In this document: piece after piece, positions 51,401 to 64,000 of the stretch
How positions within the stretch are numbered: the stretch's first letter is position 1
Layout of the letters: every line of letters starts with the position of its first letter
Position numbers and translations under genes: made by a program
Source: Climacteris rufus
Lineage: Eukaryota; Chordata; Aves; Passeriformes; Climacteridae
Assembly (NCBI GenBank): GCA_013398175.1
Contig: VZRZ01004357.1
Coordinates: 58,282 to 122,281, forward strand
Direction: 5' to 3'
DNA: 64,000 bases
The notes under the pieces: generated by a model
Databases searched by the model: none
The model's input: only the letters and a program-made list of their open reading frames with translations
Told to the model about the DNA's origin: nothing

Positions 51401-52920
51401 TCCTTCTTTGACCAGTAGCCAGCACTTTGCTATTAAGGAACTATTTACAAGAGGCTGTCAGCTAACAGGTATCAAATACTCTATTGATAGGCACTAAATT
51501 ATGAAAAATAATTATCCAATAAGTCTTCCAAGTAAACTACAGTGGAAAAAAAAGAGTCTTTTTAATATGTTTATGCACACATATACACACCTCTTTCCAT
51601 TGTAATGCACCCAGAAAACTGTACTTTTGTGGTACTTCATTTTGCTTCCTGAATGCTTTCAAATATCACAATTTCTCTTAAGTAGGTATGAATTGAGTAT
51701 TATTCTCCCTTCACTTAAACCTCTGACTTTTATCAGTCAGCTTTTCCCAGTCATCTGTTCTGGCTGGTGTCTTAATTGCAATCTGTCTGAGTTGGAGGGC
51801 TTTTATATTGTGTTTAACTGTACAGTATCTAGCGTGGGGCTCTCTTCCACAGTGCAGATGATAATCTCAAAACAATTAGTGAAGTCATATGAGTAAAAAT
51901 ATAAAATCCAAGCCAATTTTGTTCTGACAGTTTCCCACTCGCTCTGTGAGATCAAATATAAATTCAGAGTCTAATCTTTGCTTCAGAAAAATTTTCACTT
52001 TAAATTTGCAGAAACAGCCATGCAGTAGATGACTAATTTCTGACCACACATTACACAGATTAGTGAGGTCAGGTAAACTCTACGGATAAGATGTGGCTCT
52101 GCACGTGACCCTTCATGTTAATGAAAATATTAATATAAAAATATTCATGCAAATTATAAAAGGGAGTCATACACAGTATATATTGCAGGAACTGATGATG
52201 GTTATTCAGCAGCATGTGGTGCTCCCTGTGAAATACTATGTGAACTATTTAATAAACTAATTTTTGTAAAATTACACAACATCTTGTGAACAACACATTA
52301 CATTCCCTACCACTGCTAAAAGTAGGTGCCTGCTCCTGTACAGATGCTCTCAAGATGGAGAAGAGTCTGTGAGGTTACTCATGGTGAAATGGGGAAGATG
52401 TCTGAAGGGTCTGAGTACCTGGGATCAGTTTAGATGAGGAAGTGAAAAGGGAGGTGGTGGAGTCATTTACTGTACAGGTGGGTGAGGGGAATGCCCTGAG
52501 GAGACGACAGATAAGAATTCCCTGTGGTATTTAGTTGTACCTACTTCAGTTCTTTTCCCGCACAGTCTGTTGCACACTGTTCCCTCATTGCTGGGATCCA
52601 ACTCGAGAAGTAAGGGAGCAATTCTAATATTGTAGGATTGTAAATCTGTAAACCTGTAAACACATTTTAAGAACTTCATGCTGTGTTGCTTATAAAGAAA
52701 AATATCAAAATGCATGTGGTGACAATATCTGAAATATTATTTGAGCACACCATATTTGTATATCGTGAAAGCAATTGCTTAAATCTAGAACAATTCCATT
52801 TGCATTGAAAACACTCATGGTACTTTATTTATGTTAGAGGAGAAAAAAGTTTAGATAAATTTTTTTGCCTTGTGACTAAAGAGAACAGCTGATCACCATC
52901 CTTTCATTTGTGAGCAGAAA
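51401..52920. other. Intergenic DNA, nothing recognised
   Basis: AT-rich with a purine-richer section near 52330-52520. No gene or RNA found. Confidence 0.6.
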
Positions 52921-52924
52921 TGGA

Positions 52925-53165
52925 GCTTTCACTCTGTACTCACAAACGATGTTTTCAAACCTCTGCCCCAACCCTTAGTTTATCTCAATCTTCCTTTGAG
53001 TGTGGTGTCCAAACATAGATGCAGTACTCACCTGAGGTCTCTCATAGTGAAATAATTAACTCCTCGGTGTCACATATGTTCTTCTTCATGCTTGCCAAGA
53101 TGACGTCTGTTTGGTATTTTTTTCACAGCAGCTTTGTTGACTCAGATCATTAGGAACATGATGAG
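52925..53165 (-). mobile_element. Old CR1 internal fragment, antisense
   Basis: GTGTGGTGTCCAAACATAGA, TGCAGTACTCACCTGAGGTC, a TAATTAACTCCTCGGTGTC block and CACAGCAGCTTTGTTGACTC align in order with the reverse complement of the CR1 region roughly 0.5-0.7 kb from the 3' end. It is strongly diverged. Confidence 0.6.
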
Positions 53166-56100
53166 AAAAGAAAGATTAAGGAAATGTATTTTATTTTACA
53201 CTGCAGGGGACTGGGAACGTAACTGCAGTCAGTTATTATGTCTCAGCTGAGGTGCAGTAATTCCCCATCAAGAAATAGCATCTACTCAAACTGTTCTGAC
53301 TGAAACATTCACAAATCACAGTATTCTGCCAAATAAATGGCTTGATTCACATGCAACTGTTGCCTTAAGATTCTCCTCCTTTTTTGTAACAGCATGCACA
53401 AAGTTATTTTATTTATGTTTGTGCATTAATTATTTGTGCTTTCCTTAATTGAATTTCTTCTTGCTGGTATCAGGGTATTTCTCCAAATTACCAGGATAAT
53501 TGTAGTTTCTAATTTTATCATTCATAATGCTTTCAGCCTTTCCCAGGCTGACAAAATCCAGAAATTTTAAGTATAGTCTATAGTCTATGCATGACTCATT
53601 ATTAAATGTAAAAAGTAAAGAAATGGGCTGTATAAAGATTCCATCTGAAAGAATTTTTCGTTTTATAGGTAAAGGCACTGATAACTGTTCCTAACTGTGA
53701 TTTAATCTGGTCCATGTCCCCTCAATTTAGGAGAAAATAACATGTAACAACATTAAAAGTTCTACTATAATCAAGCTACATCTAGTGCTTCTCCCTTGAA
53801 CCACTTACTCTGCTAACACAGGAAATCACATTCGATTGACAAAATTTGTTCTTGAAAAATCTGTTTGTTTTTGTTTAGTTTCTTTGTCCCCTCAATACTT
53901 ACAATGTTAATGGCTTGGTTTAATATCTTTCTGATTATTAACATTAGCCAAAGGATTTGCAACGCTCCATATCAGGCTTTCCTTAAGAAAAATACTATGC
54001 CCTTTTTTATTCTAGGGAACCTTCTTCTGGGTTGTGAAATAGAATGTCATGAGTATTCTCATTAAGTTACCTCAGATTTTTAGATTTTTCACCATTGATT
54101 TCCACCAGTTTCAACATCATTCTTTTTAGAAAATTGGAGATTGCATAACTATCACTTTTGAAAATTTTATCAACACCTAGCAGTATAAAACTACTGATCT
54201 AAAGGCCTAATACAGAAAAATCTAATTGCCTAGTTACCTTCCCACTTGGATCACTTTTCTCCTCACTTCTTGACTACTGTTATTTTTTCCATTAGTTGTC
54301 CTTCCTCAGTGCTTTGTATTTAAGATGCTATAAATAAATGCAGTGCAATGCTTCAGAGGATGGTCTCCTTGGTCCTGATGTAAGAGGAGGAAAAACTTGT
54401 TTGACAAATGAGCATTCCAAGCTGAGACACTCATAGTTAAAACTGACACTGTTTGCCTTCCTGTCATCAAGGATAACTGAGGTAAACTTTGGAAATCAGT
54501 TAGTTTCTCTTGCTTTAAAGTAAGTCATGAGAACTCATGGAGGTTACAGATACTGGAAAATATCTGTAGTTCCTGGATATTACTGTAGTTCTAATTTAGG
54601 AAATATGAAGGGTTGAGTTAATGTGGTTTGTTTATATGGGACGTCACAACACTGTTATTGTTATTCATCACTTGGCACAAAGAGGAACTTGGAGCATTTC
54701 CAGGCAATCTACAAACTGGAGTGATTTCACATAACACTTGAGACAGCTGAAGAGGCAGCATCAGAAATGGAGTTTTATCTAGCTCAGACACTGGGATTCA
54801 CTCCCAGGTTTTAACTTAGGAACACTTCAGATCTGTGATAAATTTAGCTCCAAAAGGAGCGTGCACAAGCAATTGCATGCTCCAGCCAAGATGCTCCTGC
54901 ACATGGATGCAGGTCTTCAACAGGTCCTATGGGATGAGTGCCAGCTTCGTGTTATCGTCTTGAATGCCCCTAGGACATCTCAAATTGTGTCAGACCCTCA
55001 AGTTTAGAGAAGTATAGCATTATTTGGAAGGTATTTGGGTCACAAAATCCACTGATTAAAAATACGTTGTAAACCTTGAGAGAGTATTTCTCAGGCTGCA
55101 GATGAGAACATAGGACACCAGAATGATTCCAAATTCTTCCAAAACTCAGGAACATGCTGTGGCCTTATCGCTGGTGTAAAATCAATGACAAAATTAAAGA
55201 CAAACTTACTGTTACTTAGCTATAAAATGTTTAGAAATTCTGCTTCTTTTTCTGAGATTTACACTTACTTTATCCCTAGCAGAGGTAAGGATTCTCTAAA
55301 CCATGAATAAAAATTAACAGGAAGTGTGAAAAGGTATCTGAAAATATTAGTACATACCACAATACACATTTGCCTATAATGACTGATAATATTTTCTGTA
55401 CAGTAATACAACTTTATATGTGATAGGAGACCATAGGAAAAGTCTGTTGGCATTTCTTTCAGATCTCTAACCTCAGTAAAATACAAAAACTTTCATACTG
55501 ACAGAAAAAGATCTGGAATCTTAAAAAGGTTCTCTCATAATTTCATTAAACGTATCTGTTATGGTTACATATCATTCATATCACGTTTCAGACTCTAAAC
55601 CAAAAAGGAGTGTTGATAATGGCAGCATCACTGCTACAGAGATGAGCAGTAAACTTGTGATAGCTGAAAACCAAAACAGAAGGTGAGGTGGTTGTCACTA
55701 CCAAGAGCAATTGGCAACATGTTCTGGAGGTATTGAATGGACAAGTGACTAATACAGGAAACACAGCCGTGAAAAAAAAACTGAGGAAGACTGTTTTATT
55801 TCCAGGTTTCAGAGGTGGAGAACAGTGTAGGTTACACTGCAGAAGGAATCCCATACTTTTCTAATTTTTCATTTCAGGGAAAACTCTAATCTTATGTGCA
55901 CTTCCAGCCACACTTACCATTAGCAGATCACAACCAAAGAATACAAGCAGCCAATATTTCTCCTATGTAAAATAAATTCTTAGCAGTGTAAAGTGAAAAG
56001 CTACGGTGTTACATAAATACAAACTAAGGTGCAATAAACAAATGGATTGTGGATGACGAAGGGCAGCTAACTGTCCTGCTGAAGCTGAGGATTTGCGTAG

Positions 56101-59100
56101 CTATTTCTACATTACTGCAGTCATGTGTGCATAGCAAATTATAGGAAGGCCATTTGGGAACAGTGAAATGAAAAATCTTGCCCAAGGATGTGTGTTGTAG
56201 CCAGGGACTGTTACACAAATAGAGGAAATAGCACAATTATGTCAAGGTTGTCAGGCAGCAGAACAAGCCTGAACATGTTATGTTGTGTTACTGCTGTAGG
56301 CGGCTTCTCTACAGCAGTAAGTTCTTACTGACTGAATTATACACAGATCATATATTTTGATAGAAATAAGTAGCTATTCTGAATTACTTTACATATTGCA
56401 AGTCAATCAAGATGCTTATCCTGACTGGCAAGAACATTAAGGTCACTAGAAATACAAGAGTATTCTTGTCCAATTTACCCCTAAAAGGTTTCGGGTATTT
56501 GTCAAATCAAATTTCCTACATTCTGCTAAAACTAGAAAATTACCTATAAATACAAGCAAGATATTGGCTCTCAGCTTCTAGACATAGATTACATACAACA
56601 CATTGTAATACTTTTCATAAAGAAATCTAATAATAATTTCTAATCTTAATCATAAAGTCTAATCTAAATCATAATCTTCATTTACAGAAATTAAGGTTAT
56701 GACACTATAAATTGTTGACAAGCATTATTTATACTTTCTCAGCCATGTAGTGGTCATGTTCCCCAGCAAGACTTCCCCTGAAGGCAGCATGCCTGTTCTT
56801 TGTATCAACCTAATACATTCTTAGCATGAAGCTTACTGAGGGAAAGCAGCCATTCAGGCTTCATTGTGCACCTCTGATTTCTTTTCCTGTTACAAAAAAA
56901 AATACAATAGATGAGTTGTGAATTCTGGTCTATATGTTTAAAATGAGCAAAGTGTGAAGCCAAATTAGTAACAGCAGTTTTCACTCCAGAAAAATTGCAA
57001 TGTGCTGCCATCTTGCCATACTGGTGCTATAACCAGAGGGTTCCATGAACAGAGCAAAACTGGACTAAAGCCAAAAAAACAGTTTAACTTGGATCAGTGT
57101 TACTGCTTTCATCACCATGGAAAATGGTGCAATAAAAACCTCAGATTTGTCAGTCAGGGTAAAGCTCTGATGCAGGATTTTCAAATCAAGAGTTGTCTTC
57201 TTTTACAAGCAGTGCTCTGAAATTGATCTCACTGAAGAAATTTTTTCATTTAGTGTTTCATTGAGTGACAGGCTGTTTTGGAAAAATGTCTGTCCTGAAA
57301 CTAAACTCATCTGGATTAGTTTTTTGGTAAATTTTGAAAGAAAAAGCCTAGTTTTATGACTATTTCAACCAAAACAGACTGTAAATGACTACAGAACAGA
57401 CAAGTGATTACACAAGCATATTTACATAAATATGCCAACCCACTGAGTACAACGAACCCATCTGGATTGAGGTAGCTCTCCCCCACATTAATGATACAGA
57501 TTATATAGGGAAGTTAGTAAGGTCTGCTTTAAGGGCTGTAAATGAAAATCAGGCTCTTCTCATGAATGAAACACACATGTCTCTCCAAGACTTCTTGCAG
57601 GACCCTAAGAACTGGTTGAAGGAGAAGAGGATCTTTTGCAGTTATTTCAATATATAGCAACAAAATAATCTTTTATTGTTATAAAATAAACGTATTTATG
57701 TTATTTTTCATATCGTCTGTGGAGATTTCCAGACTATATGCACGTAGGTACAAAACAGTGGGTTATTCCCCAAGACATTACTCAGGAATAGCAGAACAGA
57801 TATCTTTTTTTTTCTTTTTGCCTCAGGTTTGCATATGGCCTTCATATTCTGCTCTCCAATAATATTTGTAGTGAAATAACTTAGGTAATTCTGTCTGAGA
57901 ATAGAAGCAACTTGTATCTTGACAAATTCTAGCAAGTTTTCCATGCATTAAATAGCTCTCTATGGGTTTAACCTGTACCACCAAATCGGTGGTGAATTAA
58001 GTCCATTCTTTTTAAAGCAAACCCAGGACATCACAAATCAAGGTTCTTATATCAGTACTAGTGAGAGTTTTGCAGCATTACAATTTCACTTATCATACTC
58101 AATTCAAAGGGATGAGAAATGTATACCTATTGCATTCTTCTGATGTCAAATCTGCTTCACCTTGCTCATGGAAACCACTGTTTTCACTGTTGAATTTGCA
58201 CAGGCAAAATCATCATACGTTGACATACAGAAAGACTATGCATGTCATCAAAGAAACACATGTAGTCTAGCTCACAGTAACTTGTAGGAGTGACACTTTT
58301 CATTAAAATAATGAAAACAAAACAAAAATCAAGACTACATAAACTATCTTAGCTGTTCTCCAGTAATGCTAATCTGTGCATTTGAAACCAGACTTTCTAT
58401 AGTATCAAACCATTCAGGTCCACGAACTCACAAATATTGGTTCAACTTTCCAGTTAATTTGAACACAACCTTTAACCAGAAAAAAATATTCTAATATTCT
58501 TTATCTTTGTTCAACAGGGGACAAATTTTTGTTTTAAACAGGATGTGTGCAGGATAAATTTTGTTTCTAAATGGCAATAACAAGAAGCTTTAAAGTAAAT
58601 CAGACACCATAAAGTAATTCCACAATGCCTTGGAAAGAACCCAAGACTTGCTGGTACCTAAATATACTCTCTGTGGGTAAATGGAGCAGCCACCCTCAAT
58701 ATGAACAATAACTATATCCCCCTGACAACTCTATGGAATACTCCATCAAATTAGTTCTCTCTGATGAGGAAAAGGATGGAAATTTACCTTCTCTGAACAG
58801 TTGCTTATTAAAATGCAGAAGATGCTGGAATTCTTCTTTAAAAACTACAAGGTAAAAAATTAGTTTTAGGAAGAACTTTGTTTCTAAAACCTTACTTCAG
58901 CACTTTTCACTGTCAGGTACCTGGAATTAATTTGTATCACAATACAACTATGATATAAAAAGTGACTTATTTAATAAGAAGAGAACACAGCCATAACAAA
59001 AGAGCCTCAGCAGCTCAAACACTTCTACTTTGTCTTTTACTGCTTCACTACAGGTGAAAAACATTCCTAAAACAAATGTTCTGAAAGAGTCTGAAAACAG

Positions 59101-62100
59101 CTGGAAACAAATCAACAATTTATTTAATTATGAAATTTCTGGAGACTGCATCAAGTATCAGATATTTACTGATATCTCACATGGCATTTCTGCATATGCT
59201 TTGAAATGTTCTGTATTTTTCCTTATGCTCTTCATTTCGAGATTCTTTTTACTGAAGAACTCATGACATCATGAGTAGTGTTTCAGTTTTATCTGTGTCA
59301 GGTGACATTTACCATGACCTTTGGGTGTTTCACTTTCTTTACCTCAAAAGTTTGAAACTTACATCATTAATATTCTAATAATCTGTGCCAATTTCAGTTT
59401 GTAGAGGTACATATAAATTACATTCATGATTTAATTAAATGTAAGACAGACACCTTAGAACTACATTTAATCTCAAAAGATACTAAATATAAAAGAGTGT
59501 TCTACAATGTATTACTGGGACATTACGACACCCAGTGAGAAATCCCTTGTCTCCAGGTGACCATGTGTCCTTTTAATTAAAGAGATTTTTAAATCATTGG
59601 GGAAGACAAAGTGCTTATTTGTAATTTACCTGACAGAAGTATAAATTAAATATTATTTAGGACTATACTGCCATAGCTAATTGTTTCTGCCTCACTGTCC
59701 TAGGCTTCCCCATTGTACACTGCCATCTGTAACACAACATTTAAAAATCTATATATCAATTTATATTAATGTAGTAATTACAGCATATACAGCCATAACT
59801 GTATTGGTTGCTAAAATACTTAATAAATTCCACTTTTAAGTCCATATTCATTTAGGAAAGACTAAGAATTTTAATAAACAAATCAATAGTTTTAATAATA
59901 TCTGCCAAGGGAACATTATTGCTTTCACTATATTAATACAGAAAATAATCAAAGCAATATGGCCTCTGCAGAACAACACTAAGGAATTGAATATTTTATA
60001 TATTATTAAAATATTTAAGAGCATCCACACCCTGATTTCCAGCTTACCATACCAGTGGCCATGGATATATGATGACCCTCCATTTACCACAGGAGAAGAA
60101 AACAGTCCCTTTAAGAAGAGTTCCAGAAAGGGCCCTGATAGTCTGAGTGGATTGGGATAGATAAGAATCAGCAAAGATTAAATGTACAGCATTTATCAGC
60201 TCATAAACGCCTCGTGCAGCAGCTCCAGGAGAACAATGGTGAATCAGAGTGAGGAATACTCAGCCTGCACTGCCCACACTTCCACATCAGCTCAAAGCAG
60301 GCGCTGCACAAGCAAGCCCCAGCCACCCAAGGAGCCCCACAAACCAGGCTGGGCACTACACACAAGGGAAGCTGCCAACCAGGTTTCACACAACTGAGAA
60401 AGTGCTCAGTGTGGCCTTTGAATATAGGACAAATTTGAACATTTCTGCGTAGGCTTTTCTAGAAAATACTTCGTTTGTGCTTGAACCAACACATCATTTA
60501 AATTACTTTCTCGTTCCTAAATTAGTGCTCAGATGAATCTGAGAACTATACTCAGATAATTTTGAATATGATACAGGTGCCTGCAACTAAAGCAAACTCA
60601 GACCTTCCGTATCAAGAACGTGAAGTCAGCTTTCTACAGCTTTAGCAACGTTTGGACCACAATTTTTTCATCTCAGTCAGCTGACTCCAGCAGAGTACAG
60701 AAGTTTCAGCTAACACTGGTCAGATATTTCTGAAAATAAGGGTAGAGAGAAGATGCTATTTCAGTCACAATTAATCAAACTTAGGCCCTCTTGCAGTGAC
60801 TTTAATATTTAGCCTGGGATAGGCATTCCCTCAGTGTCAGATTACCATTGTCCTCCATGAAAACCTGCCCAAGATCTACAGGTGAAACTCTAAAATAGAA
60901 GCCAGAAACTTTGAAAACCATGAGGAGCACCAATCACAACATGTGAAGCAGGAAGACAGGAGAAACAGGTCATAAAAGATGGAGCTACCTCATAGGCTAA
61001 CAGCAGGAACCACTGGTGGGAAGACAGAAATAAGAAAACAAAAGATAAGAGGTTGCAAGAGGTAGAAAAGAGGATAAAGATGGTACAGAAACAAGCAGAA
61101 AATACCAAGGAGTAAGGATAACGAGAGCAGGTAACTATGAACAGGAGAGAAATAGGGGTTGAAGAAAAAGGCAAGACACCAAGGAAAGGGACAGAATACA
61201 GGTAATTTCAGACAAAGGAGAATACATCGGTATTTTAATAACAGACAAACGAGGTGGGAGTAGTTAGCCTGTTACTAAAAAGGAAAAAGGCTTATCTGAG
61301 TAACAAAATGAACAAACCAGGCAGAGTGCAAGAGGAGACTACAGCAAATGGGAAGGTACAGAAAATACAGAGGCAAAGTAACAGTTGTCATTCCCAAAAT
61401 GGGGGTTGAACCAATTATTCCACAGCCCAGCATTTTATTGTCTTACATTAGTATCTCAAAAACCCACTGAGAACGTTTGTTCCTTCACCTTGCAGTAGAT
61501 TAAAACACAGGCTCACACAGCAGAGGAGGATAGATGCTGTTATTTGATGAAGGATTCCTTGGTTGCTGCTTCATTTCACACAGATGATGGACAAAGTTCA
61601 GGGTAGAAATCAGTACTAGATAGCCAACTGCAAGGCAAGGCGAATTTCACTTGGGAATTGGAAGTGGGGAAAGAAAAGTGCTGAAAGTGCTATAATTAGG
61701 GAGTATTTTGGTTTCAAACTTCATGTATAACGTCTGTGTAAAATACAGATTAACTGCATTGGCGTTCCATAGAAAACGTGTGTGTCATTTACAATTAACA
61801 CCAATATCATAACACTATTCACTAGAGGTTAATTAGAGCTGCACTGGTTGTCTTAATCTTGGAATTTTTTTAACCTTCCTTTGGGATTTCTGAAATCAAG
61901 CTTACTTCCCTTCCTTACTTTTCTTTTACTGGAAGATTTTTTTTTCATTTTATAACAGAATTCAGCTAGGTACTGAGGCTACACGACTGTACTATAAGAA
62001 AAAAAGTGTCTTAGAACATATGTAGTGAATCAATAAACAAAAAAAAAACAATACAGACAAAATTAGTATTATTTCAATATATCTAAGCACCTATTTGAAG

Positions 62101-63670
62101 TACGCAGTTTGTCTTTGCTATTATTCTGAGCAGGAAGGGGGGTTTAGACCATTTCTGCAATAGTAGGAGGAAGAGCCCCTCCTACAGTTCTAGCAGTCCA
62201 TAACTGAAGGAGTATGATTACCATGATGGTCATCAGCAGGGCTGGTCATCTAAGAAACAGCTGGAACAATCCAATCTGTTCAACTAGAGTTTGCAATATT
62301 GTTAGCCCTCCACTAGCCTATAACATGTCAAATATTTCTATCCAGACAAAAGTATTATATTGTAATGTCTATGTTGTTTTTAGAAGACTGGTATATAGCT
62401 GCAGTCTCATTTCCCACCTTGCACCCAACTCCCAAATATGTGAAACCCGACACTGGCTTTCACACTTTTCTCATGGCCAAATTGAGAGAGGGAAAGGAAG
62501 ATGTTATAACACTGAGGCAATTCAATTTCAAATTATTTTTTCAGTATTTCATTTATATGCTATTAAAAAACATCACTGGAGGCAGTGGACATAATCAGGA
62601 TTTCTTGTGACCTAAATAAGATCACATTTTCCAAAGTGATAAATAAAACACAATTGCATATGTTTTGACTTGATTTGTTTGGAAATACAGCTGGATCCGT
62701 GCACGTATGTTTAGAAAATGGTCACAGTCAAAGTTTTTATAAAACCAAGCACAAATTGCACAAATGGAATTTTTGCAGGATTTCTCCACTCACAACTCAG
62801 TAGTCTAATAATCAAGTGCAGGATAAAGCACAGTCACCCAAAAATATTTGTGTTTGCTAATCACTTGTGAACTGTCACTTGCCAATTGAAATACTTGAAA
62901 TGGTCTACTACAATTACTGCAAGCTGACTCCAGCCAACAGCTTCCAAACATCAGAAGTGTGCCGATGCAGTTGTACTCTTGCTGTTGGAGAAATGCCACA
63001 ACATAGCAGTACTGCTGAATATGCTAAAAAATAAGGAAGTTTTAGTGGTCAGTGGATACCAGCAGTTGATTGATACTAACAGAGATCAGTACCTGGGCTG
63101 CACTGTTTTTTCTCCTCACTAGTTTGAACCTGAGCCTGAACCCCATGGCACTAAATGGCATGAAAGTAGGTGGCAGAAAATATTATAATTCATGCACACA
63201 GCTTCAATCCTGTTTGTGAACCATTTCGTTCAAACAGGTATCACCATGTAGTAAAATCACCTTCACACCTACAACTTTCCAAACCCAGTGGATTTCCAGG
63301 TACACTTGAAAACTGGTATCTCAAACTTACCTAGTTTCTACTGTTGCAGAGACTGGAGTTTTTTGGCCAACGCATTCATGCAAATTCAGTTTGCACTCAA
63401 ATCAGAGAGGGGAAAATAACTTACAAAAACCACACAGGTACAGTCACGTGTCCTGTACTCCGAGACAGACAGCAGCAGAGACCCAGCCATTCAGCTGTGA
63501 CAGGAACACAGCCACACCTGGGAACAAACATCTGTGGTCCTGGAGACCGTTTTAGAGCCATTGTCCTGGTCAAAGAATCACTGCTATCTGCATTCCGAAT
63601 AAATTGCCTTAGGGCATGACAGATTTAACTTGAGATTAGTCTCACTCAAGCGCCACGTGGCCAAGAAGAA
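53166..63670. other. Intergenic DNA, no recognised gene
   Basis: Mostly AT-rich. It includes a strand-asymmetric purine-rich stretch at 61015-61380 and a mildly GC-richer stretch at 60255-60400. Minus-strand frames 59848-60174 and 60890-61174 and the plus-strand frame 62214-62594 (126 codons) show no domains. The final 300 bp has two CACGTG E-boxes (63445-63450 and 63654-63659). Confidence 0.6.
61015..61380 (+). repeat. Purine-rich, strand-asymmetric low-complexity stretch
   Basis: Runs dominated by GA, AAG and AGG words continue for about 360 bp, with few pyrimidines on this strand. The minus-strand frame 60890-61174 is its pyrimidine-rich complement, giving a Ser/Phe/Leu-rich translation, and should not be taken for a protein. 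Confidence 0.6.
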
Positions 63671-63674
63671 TGAC

Positions 63675-64000
63675 AGAAACAGCTGTGTATTAATTTATTT
63701 CCGGAAATACAAAAAAGATATATAGTTAAAAACACCATTAAAAACATGTTCTGGGCAATCAAGTAACAGTGCTGAAGTTGCAAAAACAGCAAAAAATTCG
63801 CGAATGAACGTAAGAAAAAAACGATGTAAACACTACGTCGCACCAGCCGAAAAACAGTTCGAACCTTGCTTTTAACATGCACAATAGTAGCATATTTCCG
63901 CCAAAGCCTGTAAAACTGTCCCGAGAAAATCCAAATAAATTACATAAATAGGAGCGGGGCCGGGCGCCTCCCTGCCAGTGTCCGTGCCGAGCCCCAGCGA
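63675..64000 (-). other. SOX17: Probable 3' UTR end of a minus-strand gene, candidate SOX17
   Basis: On the minus strand this is CpG-containing, U-rich, non-repetitive sequence ending in an AATAAA at 63699-63694, followed about 15 bases later by U-rich AGCTGTTTCTGTCATTCTTC, the layout of a cleavage/polyadenylation site. Two AUUUA motifs (63949-63945 and 63940-63936) lie in ATTTATGTAATTTATTTGG, which resembles part of the human SOX17 3' UTR as I remember it. In human, SOX17 lies directly upstream of RP1 in the same orientation; here that predicts a minus-strand SOX17 just beyond the right edge. No SOX17 coding sequence is inside the window. The minus-strand frame 63646-63882 is not a gene. Confidence 0.45.

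Noticed and set aside
62214..62610. 126-codon and 81-codon plus-strand frames
   Set aside because: No signal peptide, domain, repeat or codon-bias support; two frames open over the same AT-rich stretch suggests chance.
8129..63670. Search for tRNA, snRNA, rRNA or miRNA genes
   Set aside because: No A-box/B-box pair, snRNA core or familiar microRNA hairpin was recognised by eye. Covariance-model searches would be needed to exclude them firmly.
63646..63882. 78-codon minus-strand frame at the right edge
   Set aside because: It lies in what looks like a U-rich 3' UTR and crosses the AATAAA signal. The Phe/Leu-rich translation reflects base composition.

Overview
This window is nuclear DNA from a vertebrate, almost certainly a bird. 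It is AT-rich, with short exons set in long introns. It carries several CR1 (chicken repeat 1) LINE fragments, one ending in the CR1-type octamer tail, and LTR fragments of a type I associate with neoavian and passerine genomes. There are no operons, ribosome-binding sites, CRISPR arrays or bacterial genes. Most short open reading frames on both strands are chance frames in AT-rich DNA or frames across dead transposons.

Left end (1-8128, minus strand): the 5' part of RP1, the photoreceptor axonemal microtubule-associated protein mutated in human retinitis pigmentosa. Exon 2 (start codon, first doublecortin domain and most of the second), exon 3 (end of the second doublecortin domain) and the first 3.1 kb of the giant exon 4 can be read in one continuous frame of 1315 codons. 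The gene runs off the left edge. Intron 2 holds an old CR1 fragment.

Middle (8129 to about 63670): some 55 kb with no recognisable protein-coding or RNA gene. It contains CR1 copies near 18.0, 24.9, 36.9, 51.1 and 53.0 kb, ERV LTR remnants near 18.5, 21.3 and 30.2 kb, a GATA/GACA microsatellite at 20.7 kb, two long homopolymer-A tracts (one holding a 57-N assembly gap), and one isolated CpG-rich, promoter-like patch at about 42.9-43.2 kb. Several short motif clusters look like regulatory elements but are inference only.

Right end (about 63675-64000): CpG-rich unique sequence with a minus-strand AATAAA and AUUUA motifs. It fits the 3' untranslated end of a minus-strand gene lying just outside the window. 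Human gene order (SOX17 immediately upstream of RP1, same orientation) makes SOX17 the leading candidate. The window is thus best read as the SOX17-RP1 intergenic interval plus the start of RP1. I see no clear new biological system. The observations most worth testing are the orphan CpG island with an RFX-like inverted repeat, the paired CRX-type sites upstream of RP1, and the putative SOX17 3' end.
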